Shown here piece by piece: positions 17,399 through 24,569 of a stretch of 33,831 nt of DNA (its first letter is position 1; every line of letters begins with the position of its first letter). Source of the DNA: Bacteroidota bacterium (GTDB lineage Bacteria; Bacteroidota; Bacteroidia; Chitinophagales; Chitinophagaceae); assembly GCA_029560415.1 (NCBI GenBank), contig JAKQKY010000006.1:1-33831 (forward strand), written 5' to 3'. Made by a program: the position numbers and the translations under genes. Below the pieces are notes generated by a model that saw nothing but the letters and a program-made list of their open reading frames with translations, was not told where the DNA came from and searched no databases.

Positions 17399-19129
17399 AT
17401 GATAATCATAGGCATTAACGCTTACCACGCCGATTCTTCAGCAGCCATCTTTGTAAATGGAAAGATGATCGCGGCCATTGAAGAAGAAAGATTTAAGCGG
17501 GTAAAACATTGGGCCGGTTTTCCCAGGCTGGCCATTGAATTTTGTATGAAAGAAGCGGGCGTATCGTATGAGCAGGTCGATTTTTTCGCCATCGGCAGGG
17601 ATCCCAAAGCTAAGTTCATCAATAAACTTTTATACCTGGCGGCCAATCCGTCGGGTAGTTTTAAAGCGGTGAAAGACCGGTTGGCCAATAGCCGTAAGGT
17701 TGCTTCCATTCAAAATGAATTAGCTGAAATGTCCGGCCTGCCTGAGTCTTTGTTCATACCCAAGATCAAACAGGTAGAGCATCACCGTAGTCATCTTGCT
17801 TCTGCATTTTTTGCATCTCCATTTGATGAGGCCGCCTGTTTATCGATCGATGGTTCAGGTGATTTTTCAACCACCATGATCGGCACGGGCAAGGGCAATA
17901 AGATCCATGTTATAGATTCAGTTGATTTTCCACATTCCCTTGGAATTTTTTATACGGCATTCACCCAGTTGCTTGGTTTTCCCCATTATGGCGATGAATA
18001 TAAAGTCATGGGCATGGCGCCTTATGGCGAAGCGAAGTATACCGATCAATTACATGATGTGGTGAAGCTGACTCCCGATGGATTATTCAAACTCAACCTC
18101 GATTATTTCCGCAAGGGCACTGCAGGCGTGATATCGTACGGCGAAGATCATATTCCGGTAGTAGCGCCCATGTTCAGCGACCTCATGGTAAAAAAGTTTG
18201 GGCAACCGCGGGCAAAAGACGAGCCATTGAGTCAATACCATAAAGACATGGCAGCGTCGGTGCAAAGAATGACCGAGATCGCCATTTTTCATATCCTGAA
18301 TCACCTGCAAAAACGCACGGGACTGGATAGTGTATGCATTGCCGGTGGTGTGGCACAGAATAGTGTGGCCAATGGTAAGATCACCCGAAATACGGGATTC
18401 AAACATGTGTACATTCCTTCAGCCGGCCATGATGCGGGTATTTCAATGGGAGCTGCTTTATACGTACAACAACAGTTGCAGGAAATGCCCAGGCAGGAGC
18501 CAATTTATTCAGCCTATACAGGCAGCCGGTTCAGTAATGAAGAGATTCGGGCCATTCTTGATGCTAAAGGCATCGCCTATACGCAGTTGAGTGATGAAGA
18601 ATTATACGACCAGGTAACGGATTGCATGATACAGGGTGGTGTAGTGGGATGGATGAATGGCCGGGCAGAATTTGGCCCACGGGCATTGGGTGGCCGTTCG
18701 ATCATTGCCGATCCGCGTCGAACGGATGCAAAGGAGATCCTCAATTTAAAGATCAAGCGCAGGGAAAGTTTCCGCCCTTTCGCACCAAGTATCCTGAAAG
18801 AATATGTTGGTGAATATTTTGAGCTGGATGAGCCGGTTCCTTTCATGGAAAAAGTATTTCCCATCAAGGAATCGAAGCGAAGTGAAATACCCGCCGTAAC
18901 GCATGTGGATGGAACGGGAAGGTTGCAGTCGGTTGATAAAACCGTATCGCCAAAATATTATGCACTGATCGATACATTTAGAAAAAAAACCGGCGTGCCC
19001 ATTTTACTCAATACTTCTTTCAATGAAAATGAACCGATCGTAAACAGTCCGGAAGAAGCACTGGCCTGCTATTTACGCACCCAGATGGATATGCTGGCCA
19101 TTGAAAACATCCTTATAAAAAGAAAATAG
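17399..19129 (+). CDS. Carbamoyltransferase, NodU/CmcH/TobZ family
   Basis: This enzyme is expected to form carbamoyl-adenylate from carbamoyl phosphate and ATP and to transfer the carbamoyl group to a hydroxyl, here probably of a sugar. The N-terminal Kae1-like domain has IIIGINAYHADSSAAIF at the start, EEERF, HHRSHLASAFF near residue 126, CLSIDGSGD and GDEYKVMGMAPYGE near 198-211, followed by CIAGGVAQNS. The C-terminal carbamoyltransferase domain has GRAEFGPRALGGRSI near 420-434 and LLNTSFNENEPIV near 538. I place the start at ATG 17399: the open frame continues upstream to 17330, but those 23 codons are translated from the heptamer repeat. The gene is separated from the operon by that repeat and is followed by a terminator-like hairpin, so it may be transcribed alone. 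Confidence 0.9.
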   Translation: MIIIGINAYHADSSAAIFVNGKMIAAIEEERFKRVKHWAGFPRLAIEFCMKEAGVSYEQVDFFAIGRDPKAKFINKLLYLAANPSGSFKAVKDRLANSRKVASIQNELAEMSGLPESLFIPKIKQVEHHRSHLASAFFASPFDEAACLSIDGSGDFSTTMIGTGKGNKIHVIDSVDFPHSLGIFYTAFTQLLGFPHYGDEYKVMGMAPYGEAKYTDQLHDVVKLTPDGLFKLNLDYFRKGTAGVISYGEDHIPVVAPMFSDLMVKKFGQPRAKDEPLSQYHKDMAASVQRMTEIAIFHILNHLQKRTGLDSVCIAGGVAQNSVANGKITRNTGFKHVYIPSAGHDAGISMGAALYVQQQLQEMPRQEPIYSAYTGSRFSNEEIRAILDAKGIAYTQLSDEELYDQVTDCMIQGGVVGWMNGRAEFGPRALGGRSIIADPRRTDAKEILNLKIKRRESFRPFAPSILKEYVGEYFELDEPVPFMEKVFPIKESKRSEIPAVTHVDGTGRLQSVDKTVSPKYYALIDTFRKKTGVPILLNTSFNENEPIVNSPEEALACYLRTQMDMLAIENILIKRK

Positions 19130-19144
19130 GCAGAATAGCCACGC

Positions 19145-19170
19145 AGGTTTAGCAATAAACCTTTATTATT
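19145..19170 (+). terminator. Probable intrinsic terminator after the carbamoyltransferase gene
   Basis: AGGTTTA (19145-19151) and TAAACCT (19156-19162) form a 7-bp stem closed by a GCAA tetraloop, followed by the T-rich TTATTATTG. The stem is AT-rich and the T tract is interrupted, so efficiency is uncertain. It lies 15 bp after the stop codon, which supports the call. Confidence 0.5.
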
Positions 19171-19201
19171 GTACAGGATTTGTGAAAAAATGTTGTGCAA
19201 T

Positions 19202-19951
19202 ATGAAAGTGACCCTCATCACTGCTACTTATAACTCCCAGAAATACCTGGAAGACTGTATCACGTCTGTCATACGGCAGGGTTATAAGGATATTGAGCAC
19301 ATCATTGTAGACGGGAAATCGTCGGACAATACTGTAGCCATCATCAAAAAATACGAATCACACATAGCCTGGTGGGTATCTGAAACCGACCGTGGAATGT
19401 ATGATGCCATCAACAAAGGAATGAAAATGGCTACCGGCGACGTCATTGGTATTCTTAACAGTGATGATATGCTGGATTCCGATGATGTGATTGAAAGCAT
19501 CGTAAAAGCATTTGAAGAAAAGCAGGTTGACAGCATTTATGGCGACCTGGAATATGTGGATCCGGATGATACAAATAAGATCTACCGCATCTGGAAAGGC
19601 AAGCCATATAACAGGAATCTTTTCCGTTTTGGCTGGATGCCGGCTCATCCCACGTTTTATTTTAAAAGGGTATTGCTCGAGAAATTCGGCGGCTATGAAA
19701 GCCATTACTATAGTGCCGCGGATTATGAATTCATGGCCCGTTATCTTTTCAAACACCGGATTTCGGCATATTATCTTCCTAAACTGATCGTGAAAATGAG
19801 GCGTGGCGGGCAAAGCAACAGCAGCCTGCGCATCAGGCTCCGGGCCAACCGCCGCGATTACCTGGCGATGAAGAAAAACAACATTCCTTTCGCTTTTTTT
19901 GTTTCTATACTAAAGCCTTTAAGTAAATTGCACCAGTATTACCGGAAGTAA
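19202..19951 (+). CDS. Glycosyltransferase family 2 (WcaA-like)
   Basis: This is a GT-A glycosyltransferase of 249 residues from the chosen start. MKVTLITATYNSQKYLEDC opens the nucleotide-binding fold, HIIVDGKSSDNT follows near residue 34, and the metal-binding motif is NSDDM near 83-87. WVSETDRGMYDAINKGM near 60-76 is typical of the WcaA-like subgroup often found in capsule and colanic acid loci. The open frame extends to a TTG at 19169, but the conserved domain begins at the ATG at 19202. The upstream hairpin suggests it is a separate transcription unit from the carbamoyltransferase gene. The next gene, 97 bp on, encodes a capsule-type phosphatase. Confidence 0.88.
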   Translation: MKVTLITATYNSQKYLEDCITSVIRQGYKDIEHIIVDGKSSDNTVAIIKKYESHIAWWVSETDRGMYDAINKGMKMATGDVIGILNSDDMLDSDDVIESIVKAFEEKQVDSIYGDLEYVDPDDTNKIYRIWKGKPYNRNLFRFGWMPAHPTFYFKRVLLEKFGGYESHYYSAADYEFMARYLFKHRISAYYLPKLIVKMRRGGQSNSSLRIRLRANRRDYLAMKKNNIPFAFFVSILKPLSKLHQYYRK

Positions 19952-20048
19952 CATTGGTTTACCAGCAGCGTCGGATAATAAACTGATCTTTACTTCTGTT
20001 TATAGCGGGCTATATTTCTGATAACCATTTCATATTCTTAACAAGAAC

Positions 20049-20783
20049 ATGTTTTCTTTTTTCAAAAAAAAATCTGCTGAGCCCGGGGAAATCTATTTTC
20101 CGATCAAAACAGACATGCATTCGCATATTCTGCCAGGTATTGATGATGGTTCACCCGACCTGGAAACATCGATCATGCTTATTAAGGGATTGATGCAACT
20201 GGGCATTAAAAGATCCATCGCCACGCCACATATCATCGGCGACCTGTACCGCAATAATCCCACGACCATCAATGCTGCCTTAAAAAAACTGAAAGATGAA
20301 CTGGCCAGGCAGAAGATACAATTTGAAGTGAGTGCAGCAGCTGAGTATATGCTCGACAGTTACTTTTTTGAACTCCTTCAATCAAAAGAACGGTTACTCA
20401 CGGTAAAGGATAACCTGTTGCTCACCGAATTTTCCTATGCTTCCCGTCCCGATGACCCGGGAAAACTTTCCTTCGCCATCATCATGGAAGGATATACGCC
20501 GATCCTGGCACATCCCGAACGCTATCCTTATTTCTACAATAACTACAAACAGTTCCATCACCTTGCTGAACTGGGTTTCCTGCTCCAGGTAAACTTACTC
20601 TCCCTCACCGGTTATTACGGCAAAGAAGCCGCCAAAGTTGCCCAATATATTATCAAGAACGACCTCGCCAGTTTTGTAGGCACCGATCTGCATCACGAAC
20701 GCCACCTCAATGCATTGAAAGATAAGCGCACGATCGCGTTGTTTAAAAAGCATTTGGGGGACAGGCAGTGGAATTTGATGTAG
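20049..20783 (+). CDS. Tyrosine-protein phosphatase of the CpsB/YwqE PHP type
   Basis: This 244-residue protein is a PHP-domain metal-dependent phosphatase. Metal-binding motifs are in order: DMHSHILPGIDDG at residues 22-34, ATPHI near 59, the AAEYM region near 97, LAHPERYP near 156, and a final GTDLHHERH near 215-223. In Gram-positive bacteria CpsB/YwqE dephosphorylates the BY-kinase that controls capsule chain length. Bacteroidota homologues are common beside exopolysaccharide genes and presumably act on a Wzc-like kinase, which is not in this window. It is the last gene of the polysaccharide-related plus-strand region and faces mtaB across a repeat. Confidence 0.87.
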   Translation: MFSFFKKKSAEPGEIYFPIKTDMHSHILPGIDDGSPDLETSIMLIKGLMQLGIKRSIATPHIIGDLYRNNPTTINAALKKLKDELARQKIQFEVSAAAEYMLDSYFFELLQSKERLLTVKDNLLLTEFSYASRPDDPGKLSFAIIMEGYTPILAHPERYPYFYNNYKQFHHLAELGFLLQVNLLSLTGYYGKEAAKVAQYIIKNDLASFVGTDLHHERHLNALKDKRTIALFKKHLGDRQWNLM

Positions 20784-20788
20784 AGGAG

Positions 20789-20941
20789 GATGCGGGGTAG
20801 GAGATACAGGATACAGGATGCGGGATACAAGATACTAGATACTGGATGCTGGATGCTTGATACTTGATGCAGTGTCGTAACTTTCGGGTTCTTGATCCTA
20901 ACGGAATTATTAATTATTAATTACTAATTATCAATTAATAA
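20789..20941 (+). repeat. Composite intergenic repeat, copy B (heptamers plus 39-bp AT box)
   Basis: Ten 7-bp units run without a break from 20803 to 20872, alternating GATACxx and GATGCxx (GATACAG twice, then GATGCGG, GATACAA, GATACTA, GATACTG, GATGCTG, GATGCTT, GATACTT, GATGCAG), with two more degenerate units before them. After a 30-bp spacer comes a 39-bp AT-rich box at 20903-20941. Its first 20 and last 9 bases are identical to the box at 27398-27436; only the 10 bases between differ. The element fills the gap between two convergent genes. Confidence 0.85.
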
Positions 20942-20949
20942 TACAGCTC

Positions 20950-22218
20950 CTAAATAATCCAATCGACAATCTCATTCTCCCAGGCTGCATGATAGGGGGT
21001 TGAAATTTTAATATAATTATCCGTATAGCCTTCCATCATCCCGTTTTTATTTACACTTTCAAAAAGCACTTTACGGGTTTGCCCGATGTGTTGTTCGGTA
21101 AAGGCCTGCATCTTGGTATAGCTGAGGTTGCGCAGGATCTTATTGCGTTCGTGCCTAACCGATAGGGGGACAATTGTTTTGATCTCCAGTGCCTGGGTAT
21201 GATCTCTTTCTGAATACGTAAATACGTGCAGGTAAGAGATGTCGAGCTGCTGAAGGAATAAGGCTGTTTCGGCAAAATCTTCATCCGTTTCACCCGGGAA
21301 TCCTACGATCACATCGGCGCCAATGCAGGCGTGTGGCATCATTGCTTTGATCAATCCTACTTTTTCGGCATATAGTTCCCGCTTATACCGGCGACGCATA
21401 GCTGCCAGTATCTTATTGCTGCCGCTTTGCAGGGGAATGTGAAAATGCGGCATGAATTTTTTACTATTGCTGATGAATTCGATCAGTTCGTTGCCCAGTA
21501 AATTCGGTTCGATGGATGATATGCGAAAACGATCGATAAAAGGTAATGCGTCAAGTTGCATCACCAGGTCGGCAAAATTTTCTTCATGTTTTTTCCCGCC
21601 GATAAATCCCTTCCCAAAATCGCCCAGGTTAATACCGGTAAGCACAATTTCCTTTGCACCGCCTGAAGCGATCTCTTCCACATTCTTCAAAACATTTTCA
21701 ATGGATTCGCTGCGACTTTTACCACGAGCTAACGGTATGGTACAAAAGCTGCAATTGTAATCGCAGCCATCCTGTACTTTTAAAAAGATACGGGTACGTT
21801 CTTTGAGAGAATGCGATGCGGTAAACGTATTTACGTCTTCAATATCGCAACTGCAGATCTTGCCTGCATCATTTTTGCTCAACTCTTTCAGGTGTGCTGC
21901 AATGTTGAATTTCTCCGCAGCGCCCAGCACCAGGTTCACCCCGGGAATAGCGGCGATCTCCTTTGGCTTCAACTGCGCATAACATCCCGTGATCACCACC
22001 ATGGCTTCCGGCGCCTTGCGCTGAATACGACGCACCAGTTGCCGGCATTCTTTATCGGCATTATCCGTCACCGAGCATGTATTGATCACATATACATCGG
22101 CCACCTCATCAAAATCCTTTTTTTCAAAGCCGTCATTTTCCAGCAAACGACCGATGGAAGTGGTTTCGCTGAAATTAAGCTTGCAGCCAAGGGTATGTAA
22201 TGCGACTGTTTTTTTCAC
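20950..22218 (-). CDS. mtaB: tRNA (t6A37-C2) methylthiotransferase MtaB
   Basis: This radical-SAM enzyme adds a methylthio group to t6A at position 37 of ANN-decoding tRNAs. The 422-residue protein has the three-part layout of methylthiotransferases: an N-terminal domain with ALHTLGCKLN (first cluster Cys), NTCSV and TGCYAQ; the radical-SAM motif CDYNCSFC near residues 152-159 in VQDGCDYNCSFCTIPLARG; and a C-terminal TRAM-like region. The GCKLN and IPLARG sequences favour MtaB over MiaB or RimO. The start is GTG at 22218, four bases downstream of a good -7 box on the minus strand. It converges on the CpsB-like gene. TsaD, which makes the t6A substrate, is also in the window but not adjacent. 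Confidence 0.9.
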   Translation of the reverse strand: MKKTVALHTLGCKLNFSETTSIGRLLENDGFEKKDFDEVADVYVINTCSVTDNADKECRQLVRRIQRKAPEAMVVITGCYAQLKPKEIAAIPGVNLVLGAAEKFNIAAHLKELSKNDAGKICSCDIEDVNTFTASHSLKERTRIFLKVQDGCDYNCSFCTIPLARGKSRSESIENVLKNVEEIASGGAKEIVLTGINLGDFGKGFIGGKKHEENFADLVMQLDALPFIDRFRISSIEPNLLGNELIEFISNSKKFMPHFHIPLQSGSNKILAAMRRRYKRELYAEKVGLIKAMMPHACIGADVIVGFPGETDEDFAETALFLQQLDISYLHVFTYSERDHTQALEIKTIVPLSVRHERNKILRNLSYTKMQAFTEQHIGQTRKVLFESVNKNGMMEGYTDNYIKISTPYHAAWENEIVDWII

Positions 22219-22222
22219 GGCG

Positions 22223-22230
22223 CAAAAATA
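22223..22230 (-). promoter_or_regulatory. -7 promoter box for mtaB
   Basis: On the minus strand this reads TATTTTTG, a full match to the Bacteroidota -7 consensus TAnnTTTG. Only four bases (CGCC) separate it from the GTG start of mtaB, so the transcript should be leaderless or nearly so. No clear -33 TTTG is seen at the expected distance, because a short tandem repeat occupies that position. Confidence 0.6.
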
Positions 22231-22235
22231 CGTAA

Positions 22236-22284
22236 GAAATAAGGAATAAGGAATGAGGAATATGAAATGAGGAAGTGGAAGAGT
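22236..22284 (+). repeat. Seven degenerate heptamers of the GGAATRA type
   Basis: GAAATAA, GGAATAA, GGAATGA, GGAATAT, GAAATGA, GGAAGTG and GAAGAGT follow one another without a gap. The unit length is the same as in the GATACAG arrays but the sequence differs. The array lies directly upstream of the mtaB promoter box. Confidence 0.6.
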
Positions 22285-22340
22285 AAACTTAATTAGAAGG
22301 GACTTAAAAATTTGGAATTCAATCTATTAAGAATCGCAAA

Positions 22341-22380
22341 CCCTTAAACCCTCAAACCCTTAAAGCCTTAAACCTTTAAA
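22341..22380 (+). repeat. Five octamers of the CCCTTAAA type
   Basis: CCCTTAAA, CCCTCAAA, CCCTTAAA, GCCTTAAA and CCTTTAAA are contiguous. The same unit recurs upstream of tsaD at 28997-29052 in the same orientation. It lies between the divergent mtaB and DUF4258 genes. Confidence 0.75.
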
Positions 22381-22410
22381 CCTCCCCAACAACCTATAAA
22401 AATTTCCTCC

Positions 22411-22418
22411 TACCTTGC
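22411..22418 (+). promoter_or_regulatory. Possible -7 box for the DUF4258 gene
   Basis: TACCTTGC is near the TAnnTTTG consensus and lies 6 bp before the ATG at 22425, the same layout as at mtaB and hscB. No -33 box is recognisable. Confidence 0.35.
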
Positions 22419-22424
22419 ACCGTG

Positions 22425-22838
22425 ATGAAAAAATATCTACCATATATCGTGCTCATTGCGGCGGCCATGTTCTTCATCTGGATAAAAAAGAACCAACGGG
22501 GTAAAACTGAAAAGACCGTTATACCCATTGAAGCGCCACTGGTAACGAAGGGCAGCGACCCTTTTGTAAGAGATACAGCCCATCTCATTTACAGCAAACA
22601 CGCCAAATGCCGCATGGATTGCAGGGAAATAGATGAATCGGAAGTTAAGGAGATCATCGCAGCGGGTGAGATCAACTACCAGAAAGTAGAGGAAAATGCA
22701 AAGGGCAAAACCTATCCATTGGAAGGCGTTACGCACGACAAGCAACGGGTGAGGATCGTGGTGGCGCCACATGACAGGGAACTGGTGGTAGTGACCGTCA
22801 TAGATTTAGATACCGAATGGAAATGTAATTGTTATTAA
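22425..22838 (+). CDS. Small membrane-anchored DUF4258 protein
   Basis: This 137-residue protein has one N-terminal hydrophobic segment (about residues 5-20, YLPYIVLIAAAMFFIWI) followed by a basic stretch, so it is probably a type II membrane protein or a secreted protein with an uncleaved signal. The rest matches the DUF4258 domain: LIYSKHAKCRMDCREI near residues 54-69, EVKEIIAAGEI near 73-83, and a C-terminal RIVVAPHDRELVVVTVIDL. It ends in the cysteine pair CNC. DUF4258 has no settled function; resemblance to small toxin or RNase-like folds has been suggested for some members, but no antitoxin-like neighbour is present here. The frame opens with GTG at 22422, and I use the ATG directly after it. 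Confidence 0.75.
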   Translation: MKKYLPYIVLIAAAMFFIWIKKNQRGKTEKTVIPIEAPLVTKGSDPFVRDTAHLIYSKHAKCRMDCREIDESEVKEIIAAGEINYQKVEENAKGKTYPLEGVTHDKQRVRIVVAPHDRELVVVTVIDLDTEWKCNCY

Positions 22839-22839
22839 A

Positions 22840-22869
22840 TTGCCCTTTCAAGGCCTTTTTATACTTTTG
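22840..22869 (+). promoter_or_regulatory. Bacteroidota-type promoter for the GH3-family gene
   Basis: TTG at 22840-22842 is followed by a 19-bp spacer and TACTTTTG at 22862-22869. This matches the Bacteroidota consensus (TTTG or TTG, 19-21 bp, TAnnTTTG). The predicted start of transcription is about 35 bp before the ATG at 22908, so this gene has a normal leader. Confidence 0.65.
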
Positions 22870-22907
22870 AATATCAAAAGAGCGGGATTCCGACAATTGT
22901 GAAATAG

Positions 22908-24410
22908 ATGAAAATAAAATCGTTCCTGGCAAAACCATTTGCCAATTATATATACCGGCAAACGAGGAAGGGGATGCTAACGGCTGTGGCCGATCAACAG
23001 CATATTTTTGCCCAGCTTATTAAGACTGGCCAGAAAACCCAGTTTGGTAAAGATCACCAGTTTGCCCAGATTAAGTCCCACGACGATTACGTAAAACAAG
23101 TTCCCATCCGCGACTATGAAGCTTTCAGGACCTACATCGATCTGATCAAAGAAGGAAAACACAATGTGTTGTGGAAAGGCGTGCCAATTTATTTTGCCAA
23201 AACGAGTGGCACTACGAGTGGCGTGAAGTACATTCCTATCACCAAAGATTCTATTCCAAATCATATCAATACGGCCCGTAATGCCCTGCTTTGCTATATG
23301 GCTGAAACGGGAAATACCAAATTCGCCAATGGCAGACTTATTTTCCTCAGCGGATCTCCTGAATTGGAACGCATCGCAGGCATCCCAACGGGAAGGCTTA
23401 GCGGCATAGTGAATCATCACGTGCCCAAATACCTTCGGGCAAACCAGCTTCCATCGTATGAAACAAATTGCATTGAAGACTGGGAACAGAAACTGGATAA
23501 GATCGTGGAAGAAACCATCAACCAGGATATGACACTCATCAGCGGAATACCGCCATGGATGCAGATGTACTTCGACCGGCTGATGGAAAAATCGGGCAAG
23601 AAGATCGGCGAATTGTTTCCCAATTTCAGCGTGATGGTACAAGGTGGTGTGAATTATGAGCCTTACAAAGCCAAACTAACGGAGAGCATTGGACGCCATA
23701 TCGATACCATCGAACTTTTCCCGGCCAGTGAAGGATTTTTCGCATTCCAGGATTCGCAGAAAGAACCCGGCATGTTACTCAATACCAACAGCGGCATCTT
23801 CTTTGAATTTATACCAGTGGCTGAACTTGGAAATGAAAATCCCACGAGGCTTACACTCAAAGATGTAAAAGTAGGAGAGAATTATGCCCTCATCATCAGC
23901 AGCAATGCCGGATTGTGGGCTTATAATATCGGGGATACGGTTAAATTTGTTTCTACTACGCCTTACCGTTTGGTGGTGAGTGGCCGTACAAAACATTTTA
24001 TATCTGCCTTTGGCGAACATGTGATTGTGGAAGAAGTAGAATCGGCCATCCTGGACGCTGCCCGTGCAGAAAATATCCATCTCACCGAATTTACGGTGGC
24101 ACCGCATATCAGCACCGACCAGGGCAAGAGTTACCACGAATGGTTCATCGAATTTGAAAAAGCGCCATCTGACCTGAAGGGATTTGCACAAAAAATTGAT
24201 GATAATCTTCGGCTGAAAAACGTTTATTACGACGACCTCGTGAAAGGCAATATCCTGTTACCTCTCCAGATCACAACCGTGCAGAAGAATGGCTTTGTGG
24301 ATTATATGAAGAGCATTGGTAAACTCGGCGGACAAAATAAAGTAGCCAGGCTATCAAACGACCGCAAGATCGCCGATGCCATAAAAGCCTATACTGTTAA
24401 AAATACCTGA
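22908..24410 (+). CDS. GH3-family acyl-adenylate-forming enzyme
   Basis: This 500-residue protein belongs to the GH3 branch of the adenylate-forming (ANL) superfamily, known from plants for conjugating auxin or jasmonate to amino acids. The ATP phosphate loop is FAKTSGTTSGVKYIPI at residues 96-111. Further family features are GVNYEPY near 245, LFPASEGFFAFQD near 266-278, YNIGDTVKF near 340 and the hinge region VVSGRTKHFISAFGEHV near 357. The residue after the hinge starts the C-terminal cap domain. GH3 homologues are widespread in Bacteroidota, but their acid and amine substrates are generally not known. It has its own promoter and no functionally linked neighbour. Confidence 0.9.
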   Translation: MKIKSFLAKPFANYIYRQTRKGMLTAVADQQHIFAQLIKTGQKTQFGKDHQFAQIKSHDDYVKQVPIRDYEAFRTYIDLIKEGKHNVLWKGVPIYFAKTSGTTSGVKYIPITKDSIPNHINTARNALLCYMAETGNTKFANGRLIFLSGSPELERIAGIPTGRLSGIVNHHVPKYLRANQLPSYETNCIEDWEQKLDKIVEETINQDMTLISGIPPWMQMYFDRLMEKSGKKIGELFPNFSVMVQGGVNYEPYKAKLTESIGRHIDTIELFPASEGFFAFQDSQKEPGMLLNTNSGIFFEFIPVAELGNENPTRLTLKDVKVGENYALIISSNAGLWAYNIGDTVKFVSTTPYRLVVSGRTKHFISAFGEHVIVEEVESAILDAARAENIHLTEFTVAPHISTDQGKSYHEWFIEFEKAPSDLKGFAQKIDDNLRLKNVYYDDLVKGNILLPLQITTVQKNGFVDYMKSIGKLGGQNKVARLSNDRKIADAIKAYTVKNT

Positions 24411-24429
24411 AAGATTGCGGGCAACTAAA

Positions 24430-24473
24430 ATCAGGCTGGGCTGAGACCAGTCCTGGTAAAGGTTTTCCCTGAT
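24430..24473 (+). other. Small folded element in the GH3-dxr gap
   Basis: ATCAGG (24430-24435) can pair with CCTGAT (24468-24473). This encloses a hairpin of CTGG (24436-24439) and CCAG (24447-24450) with loop GCTGAGA. CTGAGA followed later by CCTGATC recalls part of the TPP riboswitch core, but the GGGG/ACCC helix and the ATAATGCCAGC segment are missing. It lies upstream of the predicted dxr promoter, so it would sit in the 3' region of the GH3 transcript. There is no T tract to make it a terminator. Confidence 0.3.
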
Positions 24474-24502
24474 CGGCACGATCCAGATTCCCATCCCGGT
24501 AA

Positions 24503-24532
24503 TTGCTTTACAGATTTATTACAGTAAATTGC
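24503..24532 (+). promoter_or_regulatory. Possible promoter for dxr
   Basis: TTG (24503-24505), a 19-bp spacer and TAAATTGC (24525-24532) have the right spacing for a Bacteroidota promoter; the -7 box ends TTGC instead of TTTG. The ATG of dxr is 37 bp further on. Confidence 0.4.
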
Positions 24533-24569
24533 CCCACATATATAAATATTTCAAAATAAAACCCTTGAT

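Noticed and set aside
19169-19201. Upstream TTG start for the GT2 gene at 19202
   Set aside because: The 11 extra residues precede the conserved first strand, and an ATG is placed exactly where the family begins.
24430-24500. TPP riboswitch
   Set aside because: CTGAGA and CCTGATC are present, but the GGGG/ACCC helix and the ATAATGCCAGC core are missing, and the position is upstream of the likely dxr promoter.
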